Below, piece by piece: positions 1 to 7,337 of a DNA stretch of 37,510 bases (its first letter is position 1; the number at the start of each line of letters is the position of its first letter). This DNA is from a virus, in IMG/VR virus record IMGVR_UViG_3300031718_000092, positions 1 through 37,510 of that record; one strand, 5' to 3'. The notes under the pieces are model-generated. The model made no database searches and was not told the DNA's origin. It saw only the letters and a program-made list of their open reading frames with translations. The translations under genes and the position numbers were made by a program.

Positions 1-185
1 ACGCTGTGGGCGTCGCTGTGGGCGGCGCTGTGGGCGGCGCTGTGCGCGACGCTGTGGGTGACGCTGTGCGCGGCGCTGTGGGCGGCGCTGTGGGCGGCGC
101 TGTGGACGACGCTGTGCGCGACGCTGTGGGCGGCGCTGTGGACGACGCTGTGCGCGGCGCTGTGGACGACGCTGTGGGCGGCGCT
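1..185 (+). repeat. 12-bp tandem coding repeat, left part
   Basis: Tandem dodecamers of the form GCTGTG followed by two variable codons. The first variable codon is GGC, GGT, CGC or GAC. The second is GGC, GAC or GTC. The protein reads A-V-[GRD]-[GDV]. The array continues from 37061-37510 across the junction, about 51 units in total if the overlap is accepted. Confidence 0.9.
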
Positions 186-896
186 GAGAAAAAATCAAAA
201 GAGAAAAGAGTCAAAGAAGCGTTGGATTACATCCAAGTCAACTGGTACAACCTAATCGGAGGGCAACTTTGGGTGGGAAGCTGGGGTTGGTACGCATCGC
301 CGTCTATGACTTCATTTTTCCGCGATGTATGTAGCCTGGACTTTGGCAAAGACATGAACGAACGTGCCCAAGCCTACGCCGATACCGCTTCCAGCGCCTG
401 CTGGTGGTGGCCTCATAAAGACTTTGTGATGGTCTGCGAGCGTCCGGCCGCTATCCATCGAGACGACCGTGGCCGCTTGCACAACGCTTCCGGCCCCGCG
501 TTCTTGGCGCGTGACGGCTGGGGCCTGCATTTCTGGCACGGTATCCGCGCCAATGCGCTCATCATCGAACATCCCGAGCAGATCACCGTCCAGATGATTA
601 ACCAGGAGAAGAACGCCGAACTTCGCCGAGTGATGATGGAACGTTATGGCCTGGAACGGTACATCACCGATTCCGGCATGAAGGCCGTCCATGAGGACAT
701 GTACGGTAAGCTGTACCAGCTCCCCAACGCACAACTGCCTGTGGTCCTGGTGACCAATTCCACGGCGGAGCCGGACGGGACGTTCAAGCGTTATACCCTG
801 ACCGCCACTCGTGCCGACGTGCGGACCGCCCATGAAGCCGTCGCCAGTACCTTCGGGATGACGGCGGAGCAGTACCAGCCGGTGCATGAGTCATGA
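1..896 (+). CDS. DUF6745-type repeat protein, C-terminal part (gene crosses the circular junction)
   Basis: This is the 3' part of a gene that starts at 36812 and runs over the ends of the map. Reading is in frame from base 3. The first 60 or so codons are tetrapeptide repeats A-V-x-x. A unique region follows with motifs typical of DUF6745 proteins: WWWPHKDFVMVCERP, IHRDDRGRLH, a DGWGLHFWHG block, then ERYGLERYI and VTNSTAEPDG. Joining the two parts through the 20-base overlap gives an unbroken protein of about 524 residues. The function of the family is unknown to me. It is the first large gene of the rightward operon, and its stop overlaps the next start (ATGA). The repeat number is uncertain because the assembly broke inside it. 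Confidence 0.85.
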   Translation, partial: AVGVAVGGAVGGAVRDAVGDAVRGAVGGAVGGAVDDAVRDAVGGAVDDAVRGAVDDAVGGAEKKSKEKRVKEALDYIQVNWYNLIGGQLWVGSWGWYASPSMTSFFRDVCSLDFGKDMNERAQAYADTASSACWWWPHKDFVMVCERPAAIHRDDRGRLHNASGPAFLARDGWGLHFWHGIRANALIIEHPEQITVQMINQEKNAELRRVMMERYGLERYITDSGMKAVHEDMYGKLYQLPNAQLPVVLVTNSTAEPDGTFKRYTLTATRADVRTAHEAVASTFGMTAEQYQPVHES

Positions 897-1102
897 GCGC
901 CGAGCAGGACATCACTCTAGACCGCGCCGACTTGTCAGACTTGGACCTCGTGCTGGGCCGTATCGCCCGCGGCGAGACCGACGGGAAGGACGCGGCATAC
1001 GTCAAGGAGCAGCTTCTCGCGGCGGAAGCTAAGGGCTATCACACCGCATTAGATGACGTGAATTTCATCCTATCCAAACACTTCCCGAGGAAGCAACCAT
1101 GA
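893..1102 (+). CDS. Small hypothetical protein, 69 aa
   Basis: Not recognised. It is an acidic, probably helical protein beginning MSAEQDITLDRADLSDLD. Its start overlaps the DUF6745-type gene stop (ATGA), and its stop overlaps the Sak4-type ATPase start (ATGA). It is therefore translated as part of the recombination operon. No membrane segment or metal-binding motif is visible. A role alongside the recombination proteins is only an inference from position. Confidence 0.75.
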   Translation: MSAEQDITLDRADLSDLDLVLGRIARGETDGKDAAYVKEQLLAAEAKGYHTALDDVNFILSKHFPRKQP

Positions 1103-1983
1103 GCCTGTTCACAAAAGCAGAACGCCGCCGTGCCAAAGCCCGCGTCCTCATCGACGGCCCTAGCGGGGCTGGCAAGACCAAGGGCGCGCTGCTGATCGCC
1201 AAGGGCCTGGGCGGCCGTACCGCCATGCTGGACACCGAACACGGCTCCGGCAGCCTGTACGCCGACATCATGGACTACGACGTGGCCGAGCTGGGTCCGC
1301 CGTTCTCGCCCGAGAACTACGTCAAGGCCATCAAGGCGGCCGAGGAAGCGGGTTACGCCACTCTCATCATCGACAGCATCACCCACGAGTGGACCGGGGC
1401 CGGCGGCCTGTTGGAGTCCGTGGACCTGGCTGGCGGTGGACCCGGCGGCAAGTTCAAGGCATGGGCCGCGGCCACCCCGCGACACAACGCCTTCATCGAC
1501 GCCATCCTGCGTTCATCCATCAACATCATCTGCACGGTCCGCAGCAAGCAGGACTTCGCCCTGGTCGAGAAGGACGGCGGCGGCAAGGAAGTGAAGAAGC
1601 TGGGCATGGCACCCATCACCCGCGACGGCATGGAGTACGAGTTCACCTGCGTCCTCGACGTGTCCTTGGACCGGCATGTGGCGACCAGCAACAAGGACCG
1701 CACCGGCCTGTTCGACAGCCAGCACTTCGTCATCACCGAGGATACCGGCAAGAAGCTCAAGGCGTGGCTGGAGAGCGGCGCGGAGCCCGCGGCGGCTAGT
1801 ACCCCAGACTTCGGCAGCGCCTACGCGGCCAAGGAGAACGAGACGCTGGCGGCGCAGTTACGGGCGGCGACCACGCTGTCCTACCTCAAGCGCGCCTGGG
1901 ATCTGATGACCGACGATCAGAGGTCCGACTTGGAGCAGGTCAAGGACGAGTGCAAGGCTAAACTGACAGGAGCGGCGGCATGA
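1099..1983 (+). CDS. Sak4-type RecA-like ATPase (AAA_24, single-strand annealing/recombination)
   Basis: A 294-residue P-loop ATPase. Walker A GPSGAGKT lies at residues 20-27 and Walker B TLIIDSIT at 88-95. A RecA-core segment (CTVRSKQDF and following) and a short C-terminal helical tail come after. Length and motif order fit the phage Sak4/AAA_24 family, which are RecA-like proteins that promote annealing of single strands, usually together with a phage SSB. The very next gene is SSB-like, which strengthens the call. Starts and stops overlap both neighbours by 4 nt. The alternative is a generic phage nucleotide-binding protein of the same fold. Its exact strand-exchange activity is inferred. 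Confidence 0.85.
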   Translation: MSLFTKAERRRAKARVLIDGPSGAGKTKGALLIAKGLGGRTAMLDTEHGSGSLYADIMDYDVAELGPPFSPENYVKAIKAAEEAGYATLIIDSITHEWTGAGGLLESVDLAGGGPGGKFKAWAAATPRHNAFIDAILRSSINIICTVRSKQDFALVEKDGGGKEVKKLGMAPITRDGMEYEFTCVLDVSLDRHVATSNKDRTGLFDSQHFVITEDTGKKLKAWLESGAEPAAASTPDFGSAYAAKENETLAAQLRAATTLSYLKRAWDLMTDDQRSDLEQVKDECKAKLTGAAA

Positions 1984-2270
1984 GCGAATATCAGGAACAC
2001 GACGGCACCGGAGCTATCTTCCCAAACCGTTTTAAGGAAAAGTCCAGCCAACCAGACATGACTGGAAGCATCACGATAAACGGAGCCCAGCACAAGCTGG
2101 CGGGCTGGTGGAACGAATCCCAAACATCGGGCGAAAAATACCTACGCATCCGCGTTGGGGGCTTTAAGCGGGAGCCGCAGGAGAAGAAGCTGGAGCAGCC
2201 GGCGACTACGCCAGCTCCCGCAGCGCAGCCCGACTTCGTTGACGATACCTTAGGGGATGTGCCCTTTTAA
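1980..2270 (+). CDS. SSB-like single-stranded DNA-binding protein, 96 aa
   Basis: A short protein with a beta-rich N-terminal half (about residues 25-60: GSITINGAQHKLAGWW, then EKYLRIRVGGF). A Pro/Ala/Gln linker follows, and the acidic C-terminal tip is DDTLGDVPF. An acidic tip ending in Phe is the hallmark of SSB tails that recruit partner proteins. The start overlaps the Sak4-type stop (ATGA). At 96 residues it is shorter than the cellular SSB, and the OB fold is inferred, not proved. It most likely coats single strands for the adjacent ATPase. Confidence 0.65.
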   Translation: MSEYQEHDGTGAIFPNRFKEKSSQPDMTGSITINGAQHKLAGWWNESQTSGEKYLRIRVGGFKREPQEKKLEQPATTPAPAAQPDFVDDTLGDVPF

Positions 2271-2293
2271 AACGGATATGTTAGAATGGAGGC

Positions 2294-2731
2294 GTGAACA
2301 AACGATGCTTTAAGTGCCGGCGACTTCGGCCATTGTCTGACTTTTACAAACACTCAGCTATGGCCGATGGTCACCTGGGTAAGTGCAAGGAATGTACGAA
2401 GGCAGACGTTAGCGCACATCGTTTAAAGAACATAGAGAAGATTCGTGAGTACGACAGAAAGAGAGCGGCATTGCCGCATAGGCGGAAGCTCTCTCAGATA
2501 GTAGCGAGCAAATGGAGGAAGGCCGATAGGCGACGGGATAGGGCTCACAACATGGTTATCCTGTCTATAAGGAGCGGGAAGATGCAGAGGAAGCCATGTC
2601 AGGTGTGTGGCTCACAAAAGTCTCACGCTCATCACGACAACTATGATTTTCCGCTGGATGTTATCTTTTTATGCGCGGTTCATCACAAACAACGTCATGC
2701 AGAGCTAAAAGCTAAAGGACTATCACCATGA
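2294..2731 (+). CDS. HNH-like zinc-binding endonuclease candidate, 145 aa
   Basis: An N-terminal CxxC...CxxC zinc knuckle (residues 5-8 and 33-36, C-F-K-C and C-K-E-C) is followed by a very basic helical linker. The C-terminal module has CQVCG, then HAHHDNYDFP, then LCAVHHKQRH. The last part matches the His/Cys pattern of phage HNH-like nucleases. GTG is the only possible start before the first CxxC, because a stop lies four codons upstream. GGAGG sits only one base ahead of it, an unusually tight ribosome site. It could be a DNA nuclease acting in recombination or packaging, or a free-standing homing-type enzyme. Catalysis is not shown. Confidence 0.65.
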   Translation: MNKRCFKCRRLRPLSDFYKHSAMADGHLGKCKECTKADVSAHRLKNIEKIREYDRKRAALPHRRKLSQIVASKWRKADRRRDRAHNMVILSIRSGKMQRKPCQVCGSQKSHAHHDNYDFPLDVIFLCAVHHKQRHAELKAKGLSP

Positions 2732-3267
2732 GCACTTGGACAGACATACGTGACACCATCGAGAAAGTCGCCCCCTACGCCTTGAGCGCGCTCCCGGGCG
2801 CCGGTCCGGTGGTCGGCGGCATCCTATCCATGGCATTAGGGACCAAGAACGACCCCGACAGCGTACAACAAGCTATCCAGGCCGACCCGCAAGCGGCGGA
2901 CAAGATCATGGCCTATCAGGTGCAGCTCAAGGCCATCGTCGCTAATCAAGCCGTGGCGGACCATCAGGCAGCCGTAGCGCTAGCTCAAACCGATACTGCC
3001 GATAGGCAGAGCGCCCGCGGGCTCGCCATCGCCAAGGGCTTCACGCCCCAGGTCGCCTTGAGCGCCCTGTTCGTCGGCGGCTACTTCGTCCTGCTGGCGC
3101 AATTCATCCTGGGCTACACCCACCTGGACCCGTCGTACAAGGACCTGCTGCTGACCCTCATCGGCGTGCTGACCGCCGGTATCCCGCAGATACTCAACTT
3201 CTGGTTCGGCAGCAGTCACGGCAGCCAGAAGAAGGATGACGCACTCGCGCAGGCGGCTCTGTCATGA
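2728..3267 (+). CDS. 3-TM phage holin (GTA_holin_3TM type)
   Basis: A 179-residue membrane protein. A hydrophobic N-terminal segment (about 13-37, rich in Gly/Ala/Pro) precedes an amphipathic helical stretch, then two clear transmembrane helices at about 109-130 and 139-160. The tail is polar (GSSHGSQKKDD). This order fits the 3TM holin family. Holins form the inner-membrane lesion that releases or activates the endolysin. The lysozyme itself lies about 9 kb away on the other strand. Start and stop overlap both neighbours (ATGA). Confidence 0.75.
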   Translation: MSTWTDIRDTIEKVAPYALSALPGAGPVVGGILSMALGTKNDPDSVQQAIQADPQAADKIMAYQVQLKAIVANQAVADHQAAVALAQTDTADRQSARGLAIAKGFTPQVALSALFVGGYFVLLAQFILGYTHLDPSYKDLLLTLIGVLTAGIPQILNFWFGSSHGSQKKDDALAQAALS

Positions 3268-3821
3268 GCAACGAATCCAGCAAAGCCTTGAAACGCCTCC
3301 AGATAGACCCGCTGTGGGCTCGGGTGCAACGTGCCCCGAAGCCCTACATCGACATCGGGGCTGGCGGCGATCCGATACCGGGAGCCGAAGGCTATGACAT
3401 GCAGCAGGGCAACGCCAACTACATCGACAATCGCCCGGACGGCGCCTACGGGCTGGTGTGGTCCTCGCACTGTCTGGAACACATGGTGTTCCCCCTGGAC
3501 GCCTTCGGGCGCTGGTGGCAACTGGTAGCCCCGGGTGGCTGGCTCTGGGTCATCGTGCCGGACGTAGTGCTGTACGAACACAGCCAGTTCCCGAGCAAGT
3601 TCAGCAGCGACCACAAATGGATGTTCAGCGTCAACCGGCCGGTCATGCACCCGCGGCACATCAATCTGACGGATCTCATCAAGCTCTGTCCGGGTGGCGA
3701 GCTGATGCGCCTAGCGCTGGTAGATACGAACTACGACTGGACGAAAGGGCCGGACGTGGATCAGTCGGCCGGCGACAGCGACGTGGAAGTGGCTTGCGAA
3801 ATAGTGGTGTGGAAGCGGTAA
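3264..3821 (+). CDS. SAM-dependent methyltransferase, 185 aa
   Basis: A class I (Rossmann) methyltransferase. Motif I DIGAGGDPIPG is at residues 30-40, the acidic loop after beta-2 at about 45, SSHCLEHM at 67-74, and APGGWLWVIVPD at 89-100. This resembles the Methyltransf_11/23 type found next to glycan genes. The substrate cannot be read from the sequence; small molecules or sugars are more likely than DNA because no target-recognition or (D/N)PPY motif is present. It follows the holin with an ATGA overlap. Confidence 0.8.
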   Translation: MSNESSKALKRLQIDPLWARVQRAPKPYIDIGAGGDPIPGAEGYDMQQGNANYIDNRPDGAYGLVWSSHCLEHMVFPLDAFGRWWQLVAPGGWLWVIVPDVVLYEHSQFPSKFSSDHKWMFSVNRPVMHPRHINLTDLIKLCPGGELMRLALVDTNYDWTKGPDVDQSAGDSDVEVACEIVVWKR

Positions 3822-3844
3822 CCCCCTGATGCTACGGAGGAACA

Positions 3845-4033
3845 ATGAGATTTGAATTACGAGTTGGGCCGCCTAAAGGACGTGAGTGGCATCCATGGTT
3901 TGCATGGCGCCCTATACGAATAGGTAGTGTGGTTGTGTGGCTTGAAGTGATTCAGCGCAGATTTGAATATCTCGCGTTTGGTGATGGCTACTATCGTGAC
4001 ACAGATTATCGTTTCTTCAAGGAATCCCCATGA
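3845..4033 (+). CDS. Small hypothetical protein, 62 aa
   Basis: Not recognised. The protein is aromatic and basic (WHPWFAWRP, then YYRDTDYRFF). A strong ribosome site GGAGG at 3836-3840 supports this ATG. The stop overlaps the next ATG (ATGA). Base composition is more AT-rich than in the preceding genes. Confidence 0.65.
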   Translation: MRFELRVGPPKGREWHPWFAWRPIRIGSVVVWLEVIQRRFEYLAFGDGYYRDTDYRFFKESP

Positions 4034-4059
4034 GCGCGGATAAACTGAGGAGCAACACC

Positions 4060-4191
4060 ATGAATAATCGCTATAAGCCTGGAGCATCGAGGCTGAAAAA
4101 GCGTTGCTGCTGGTATCCGGCTAGTCCATGCGCCGGTCTTCCTAAGTGCTGCAAGTGCCAGAAGAAATATCCATGGGAGAAACGCAAATGA
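4060..4191 (+). CDS. Cys-rich micro-protein, 43 aa
   Basis: Small open frame starting MNNRYKPGAS, with six Cys in the next 25 residues (RCCWYPASPC then KCCKCQKK), so it may bind zinc. The start at 4060 is chosen because GAGGAG at 4047-4052 is correctly spaced. An upstream in-frame ATG at 4030 overlaps the preceding stop and would give 53 residues. Its stop overlaps the next start (ATGA at 4188). No family is recognised. Confidence 0.6.
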   Translation: MNNRYKPGASRLKKRCCWYPASPCAGLPKCCKCQKKYPWEKRK

Positions 4192-4493
4192 GTTGGTCAA
4201 CTAGTTTTGAACTGCATCAGCTCCCGGATTCAAACCCAAGGGATATTTACCGCGAGATTGAGCGGAACATAATGCCGCTCGCAGAAATTAACAGCGGCAA
4301 GTATCAAATGGCCCCCGGCCATCAGGTCAGAGCGGCCATTCACGGCGCCACACAAATGGTGCTTGCCCTGGAAGTTCCCGCTTACCATCATGTGAATTTG
4401 GTAGTCACGGGGCATTATAAGGCGCTGGCGCCCAACTCGATGCCCGATAGCCTGAGCATCAGCTGCAATGTAACCCCGGATAAAGCGCCATGA
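4188..4493 (+). CDS. Hypothetical protein, 101 aa
   Basis: Not recognised. ATG 4188 is preferred over the longer frame from 4146 because it overlaps the previous stop (ATGA) and has GGGAGA about 8 nt upstream. The protein is mixed alpha/beta (IYREIERNIM, then HHVNLVVTGHYKAL) with no membrane helix or metal motif. Confidence 0.6.
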   Translation: MSWSTSFELHQLPDSNPRDIYREIERNIMPLAEINSGKYQMAPGHQVRAAIHGATQMVLALEVPAYHHVNLVVTGHYKALAPNSMPDSLSISCNVTPDKAP

Positions 4494-4564
4494 CCACCGA
4501 CGCTCGCCTAGCCGTGCCAGAACGAGAACAGTTCGAGAAGGAAAGCGGAAATCGAAGCAGATAG
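4490..4564 (+). CDS. Possible 24-aa micro-ORF between two genes
   Basis: A very short charged frame beginning MTTDARLAVPEREQ. Its ATG overlaps the preceding stop (ATGA), and it ends just before the ribosome site of the XRE regulator. It could be a coupling peptide that carries ribosomes to the next gene, or mere spacer. Little supports it beyond position. Confidence 0.25.
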   Translation: MTTDARLAVPEREQFEKESGNRSR

Positions 4565-4575
4565 GAGCAGAGCCT

Positions 4576-4968
4576 GTGATTGTGACATGGAGTAAGCGCC
4601 TTCTCGAAAGGCTCTCGAATAAGAAGTACCGGAGTGCCTACGTTGAACAGAACGTAAAGACTGGCATTGCCTACCAGATTCGAAATCTGCGCGGCCAAAT
4701 GTCTCAAGCCGAATTCGGAAAGAAGATCGGCAAGCCTCAAAGCGTTGTTTCAAGGCTTGAAGATCCCGACTACGGGAAACTTAATGTCCAAACGCTTTTA
4801 GAAGTTGCCGCTGCTCTGGATATAGCGTTGCTGGTGAAGTATGTGACGTTCCCTGAATTCATACACAGGACACGAGACGTATCTCCAGAAGGACTTCACG
4901 TTCCGCCGTACAGCCAAGATCAATTTAAGAACTATTCCGGAATCAATGTATTCAATACGCCGCCTTAG
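4576..4968 (+). CDS. XRE-family HTH regulator, 130 aa
   Basis: A helix-turn-helix protein with the pattern IAYQIRNLRGQMSQAEFG, then GKPQSVVSRLEDPDYGK (residues 31-68), followed by VQTLLEVAAALDIALLVKYV. This is a common XRE family of phages and bacteria that bind operators as dimers. GTG 4576 is supported by AGGAG at 4563-4567. It is the last gene of the rightward operon and is convergent with the glycosyltransferase gene, with only 29 bp between them. A role in an early-to-late switch is an inference. Confidence 0.8.
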   Translation: MIVTWSKRLLERLSNKKYRSAYVEQNVKTGIAYQIRNLRGQMSQAEFGKKIGKPQSVVSRLEDPDYGKLNVQTLLEVAAALDIALLVKYVTFPEFIHRTRDVSPEGLHVPPYSQDQFKNYSGINVFNTPP

Positions 4969-4997
4969 CGCCGGGAGGGCTGATCTACCGCCTGTGC

Positions 4998-6467
4998 TTA
5001 CGCTTTCGCCGCTTCGAGTCTCTTTGACACCTCGTCCACCACCGTAGTCCATCTCCCGCGCTTCGTCTGCCGGAGGATGCGTAGCGATGGATACCAAGCC
5101 GTGCGCTCGCCGGTCACCCCCCAGCGCCAGTCCGGGTTGAAGGGCAACAGGAGCCACGTCGGCGTCCCAGCCTTGCCCGCCAGGTGGGCGTGACTGGTGT
5201 CCACGGTGATGAGCAGATCCGCGTCCCGTAGCCAGCCCTCGGCCTCCACAATGGTGCCCTTGCGCTGCTCTATGGGTAACCCCAGCTTGGCGATGTCCTC
5301 GGCCGCCCGTGGCTCCGGCAGGACCGTGAACCAGTGGATGCCCGGGAACTGCCGCACCAGGCCGGCTAGCTCCTTGAGCTTCATGGAGCGGTTGCGGTCG
5401 TTTTCGTGGTCCGGGTTCCCGTACCAACTCAATGCCACTGACCTGGCCTCAGTTAGTTGCTTTTCTGCAACACCGTATCCAGGCGACTGCTCTGGACTCC
5501 ATAGTTTCAGTGTCAACGGCAGGCTCATGAGGGGCTGCTGGTGGTCGTATTTATGCAACACCCGTAGGTCCGGGGTGCGCGGGACCACCTCGTCAACGCC
5601 GGGGAGCGTGAGCGCATAGCTCATGAAGTTTGGGTAGACCTCCAGGATCACCCTGTTCCCGCGGGCCTTGAGCAGCGGCAGGTAGCGGCTAAACTGGATG
5701 AGGTCGCCCAGTCCCTGCTCGGTCCACACGTACAGTGCCCCTGGCGCCTCGCCGTCCCAGCGGGGCTTGCCCTTGAACCGGGCGTAGTCGTCCCGGTGCA
5801 GGCTCTCCAGGCGGCACTCCCAATGCTTCCAGCCCTCCTCGTACCGTCCGGTCAAGAGGCCGTGGAGAGCGATGTTCATGCCGTAACGGGGCTCCGGGAC
5901 CAGTTGGTAGGCTTTGACGTAGCAAGCCCAGGCTTCCTCGTGCCGGCCCTGTTCGTTCAGCACGTTGGCGAGGGAGCCGTAGCCCGCCCCGAAGGCGGGA
6001 TCTTGGGCTATCGTGTCCCGGAACGCCCGCTCGGCGCCCTTGAGGTCACCCGCGATGAAACAGGCGTTTCCCCGGGCTATGGGGTAGAGCTTGGCTTCCT
6101 GGGTGCCCGGCTTGATGAGGGCCCGGGCGCGCTCCAGCACCTTCAAGGCGTCCTGGGGACGCTCGTTGTAGGACATGGTGTCGGCGTAGCCCAGCATGGC
6201 GCCGATCAGCGTCGGGTTGAGCCGTAGCGCCTGCTTGTAGCACGCCTGGGCATTGTCGAACTGGTCTACGTTCATCCAGCAGTCGGCCAACTGGGCCCAT
6301 GCCTCGGGCACGTTGGGGTTGTGCTTGATGGCGGCCTCGTAGTGTTCGATGGCCTTTTTGTAATCGAAGCTGTCCTTGAAGCCGCGGGCGAAGGTGAGGT
6401 GGGACTGGTGGAGCTGGTATGCCTCCGCTCCCAGGCGCAGGGCGTACTCATAAACTTCTCGCTTCAA
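4998..6467 (-). CDS. TPR-repeat glycosyltransferase-like protein, 489 aa
   Basis: The N-terminal half (about 30-230) is a run of tetratricopeptide repeats: KKAIEHYEAAIKHNPNVPEA, DNAQACYKQALRLNPTLIGA, GAERAFRDTIAQDPAFGAGY and EEAWACYVKAYQLVP. The C-terminal half (about 240-485) has the GT9/GT41-like pattern, with YVWTEQGLGDLIQFSRYLP near its start and ITVDTSHAHLAGKAG near its end. Such TPR-GT proteins occur in bacterial glycan loci and in some phages. Likely roles are changing a host surface sugar or glycosylating a virion protein; neither is shown. It is coupled (ATGA) to the repressor-like gene upstream, making a separate leftward island among rightward genes. Confidence 0.8.
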   Translation of the reverse strand: MKREVYEYALRLGAEAYQLHQSHLTFARGFKDSFDYKKAIEHYEAAIKHNPNVPEAWAQLADCWMNVDQFDNAQACYKQALRLNPTLIGAMLGYADTMSYNERPQDALKVLERARALIKPGTQEAKLYPIARGNACFIAGDLKGAERAFRDTIAQDPAFGAGYGSLANVLNEQGRHEEAWACYVKAYQLVPEPRYGMNIALHGLLTGRYEEGWKHWECRLESLHRDDYARFKGKPRWDGEAPGALYVWTEQGLGDLIQFSRYLPLLKARGNRVILEVYPNFMSYALTLPGVDEVVPRTPDLRVLHKYDHQQPLMSLPLTLKLWSPEQSPGYGVAEKQLTEARSVALSWYGNPDHENDRNRSMKLKELAGLVRQFPGIHWFTVLPEPRAAEDIAKLGLPIEQRKGTIVEAEGWLRDADLLITVDTSHAHLAGKAGTPTWLLLPFNPDWRWGVTGERTAWYPSLRILRQTKRGRWTTVVDEVSKRLEAAKA

Positions 6468-6736
6468 AGAGCCTCCGGTTGTGTTGCTTTTTTGAGACAG
6501 AACTCACACTGACATCCAGCCATGGGGAACAGGTCGGGACGCAGGTCGTGACGGGTCACGGCGCCCTCACTCAGCTTCTCGATGGCGACCGCGAGTTTGG
6601 CCCCCGGCGGCCACTTGCCCTGGGCAATGCTGCGCAGGTGCTGGATGGTGCAGCGGTAGCCGGCCTTCTGTAGCGATTCCGCCACAGCTTTCTTGGACAC
6701 CGCGCTCTTGTGGCGCCACCAGTCGGAAAAGTTCAT
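6464..6736 (-). CDS. YdaS/Cro-like HTH regulator, 90 aa
   Basis: The segment GAVTRHDLRPDLFP (residues 58-71) is the signature end of YdaS/Cro-like phage repressors, and an HTH core precedes it. The C-terminus adds a C-x-C-x-x-C cluster (GCQCEFC, 74-80) not usual for the family. ATG 6736 or GTG 6742 could start translation. No Shine-Dalgarno is visible, and a TATACT hexamer lies just upstream (6748-6743), so a leaderless transcript is possible. The gene is divergent from the rightward gene at 6844 and coupled to the TPR-glycosyltransferase. It probably controls this intergenic region. Confidence 0.75.
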   Translation of the reverse strand: MNFSDWWRHKSAVSKKAVAESLQKAGYRCTIQHLRSIAQGKWPPGAKLAVAIEKLSEGAVTRHDLRPDLFPMAGCQCEFCLKKATQPEAL

Positions 6737-6843
6737 GGGCACAGTATAGCTAATTTACTTTCCCTATGCTAGTCTGAAAGCACAAGTGAGCGCGCAGACC
6801 GTTTCCTGAACTTGTGGTAATGACGAATCAAGGAGTTATGTGA
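6737..6843. promoter_or_regulatory. Divergent control region between the YdaS-like gene and the 6844 operon
   Basis: About 100 bp separates two divergent genes. Leftward there is a -10-like TATACT at 6748-6743, which would place the transcript start at or near the first ATG. Rightward there is TGTGGTA at 6813-6819, a motif recurring at other promoter-like places in this genome. AAGGAG at 6830-6835 lies 8 nt ahead of GTG 6844. No good -35 is visible for the leftward unit. Confidence 0.5.
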
Positions 6844-7131
6844 GTGGACGGCGAAACAAGTACGCAAAATGATGACAAAAAGCCGCGTAAAGGCCGTCCG
6901 CCGAAGCTGGAATCGGTAGTCGAGGAGGCTGTCCGGGAGTGCCTGGAAGCCTCCAAGGAGGAGCAGAAGGCCGTATACGACACCGCCAAGGAGACCATGG
7001 TCTTGACCGGCCCCACCTTCAAGGACCGCCTGATGGCCGTCCGGCTGGCCCAGGACTGGGTGAAGATCAAGCACAAGATTGACGAGTCCGGGGAGGCCGG
7101 CAAGTTCTTCAACGAAGAGGACCAGCAATGA
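6844..7131 (+). CDS. Hypothetical protein, 95 aa
   Basis: A charged helical protein beginning MDGETSTQNDDKKPRKGRPP, with the rest predicted helical (VVEEAVRECLEASKEEQ). GTG is chosen as start because AAGGAG is 8 nt upstream. The RKGRPP stretch resembles an AT-hook-like DNA contact, but this is weak evidence. Small terminase subunits have similar size and charge, and none was found near TerL, so that is one possibility. I do not recognise the family. Confidence 0.6.
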   Translation: MDGETSTQNDDKKPRKGRPPKLESVVEEAVRECLEASKEEQKAVYDTAKETMVLTGPTFKDRLMAVRLAQDWVKIKHKIDESGEAGKFFNEEDQQ

Positions 7132-7337
7132 CCGACGACATGTCCGCTGCCCTGGCCGAAGGCATCAAGCTTTCGGCCCACCTGTTCGCCCGCCGGCTGC
7201 TGACCCTCATCGGCATGGTGCTGGACTTCGCCCTGTTCGCCTGGGTCTGCGCGTACCCCGACTGGGTGCGCTTCGGTGCGGCCGTCGCCTTCGGGGTGGC
7301 CGTGTTCGCGTTCACGTACAAGAGAGCTGAGACGTGA
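7128..7337 (+). CDS. Small two-TM membrane protein, 69 aa
   Basis: Two hydrophobic helices (about 24-44, LLTLIGMVLDFALFAWVCAY, and 46-63, FGAAVAFGVAVFAF) are separated by a short PDW turn. Both ends are short and polar. The size suits a class II holin or other inner-membrane phage protein; a separate 3-TM holin candidate lies at 2728-3267. The start overlaps the upstream stop (ATGA), and the stop overlaps the next GTG. Confidence 0.6.
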   Translation: MTDDMSAALAEGIKLSAHLFARRLLTLIGMVLDFALFAWVCAYPDWVRFGAAVAFGVAVFAFTYKRAET

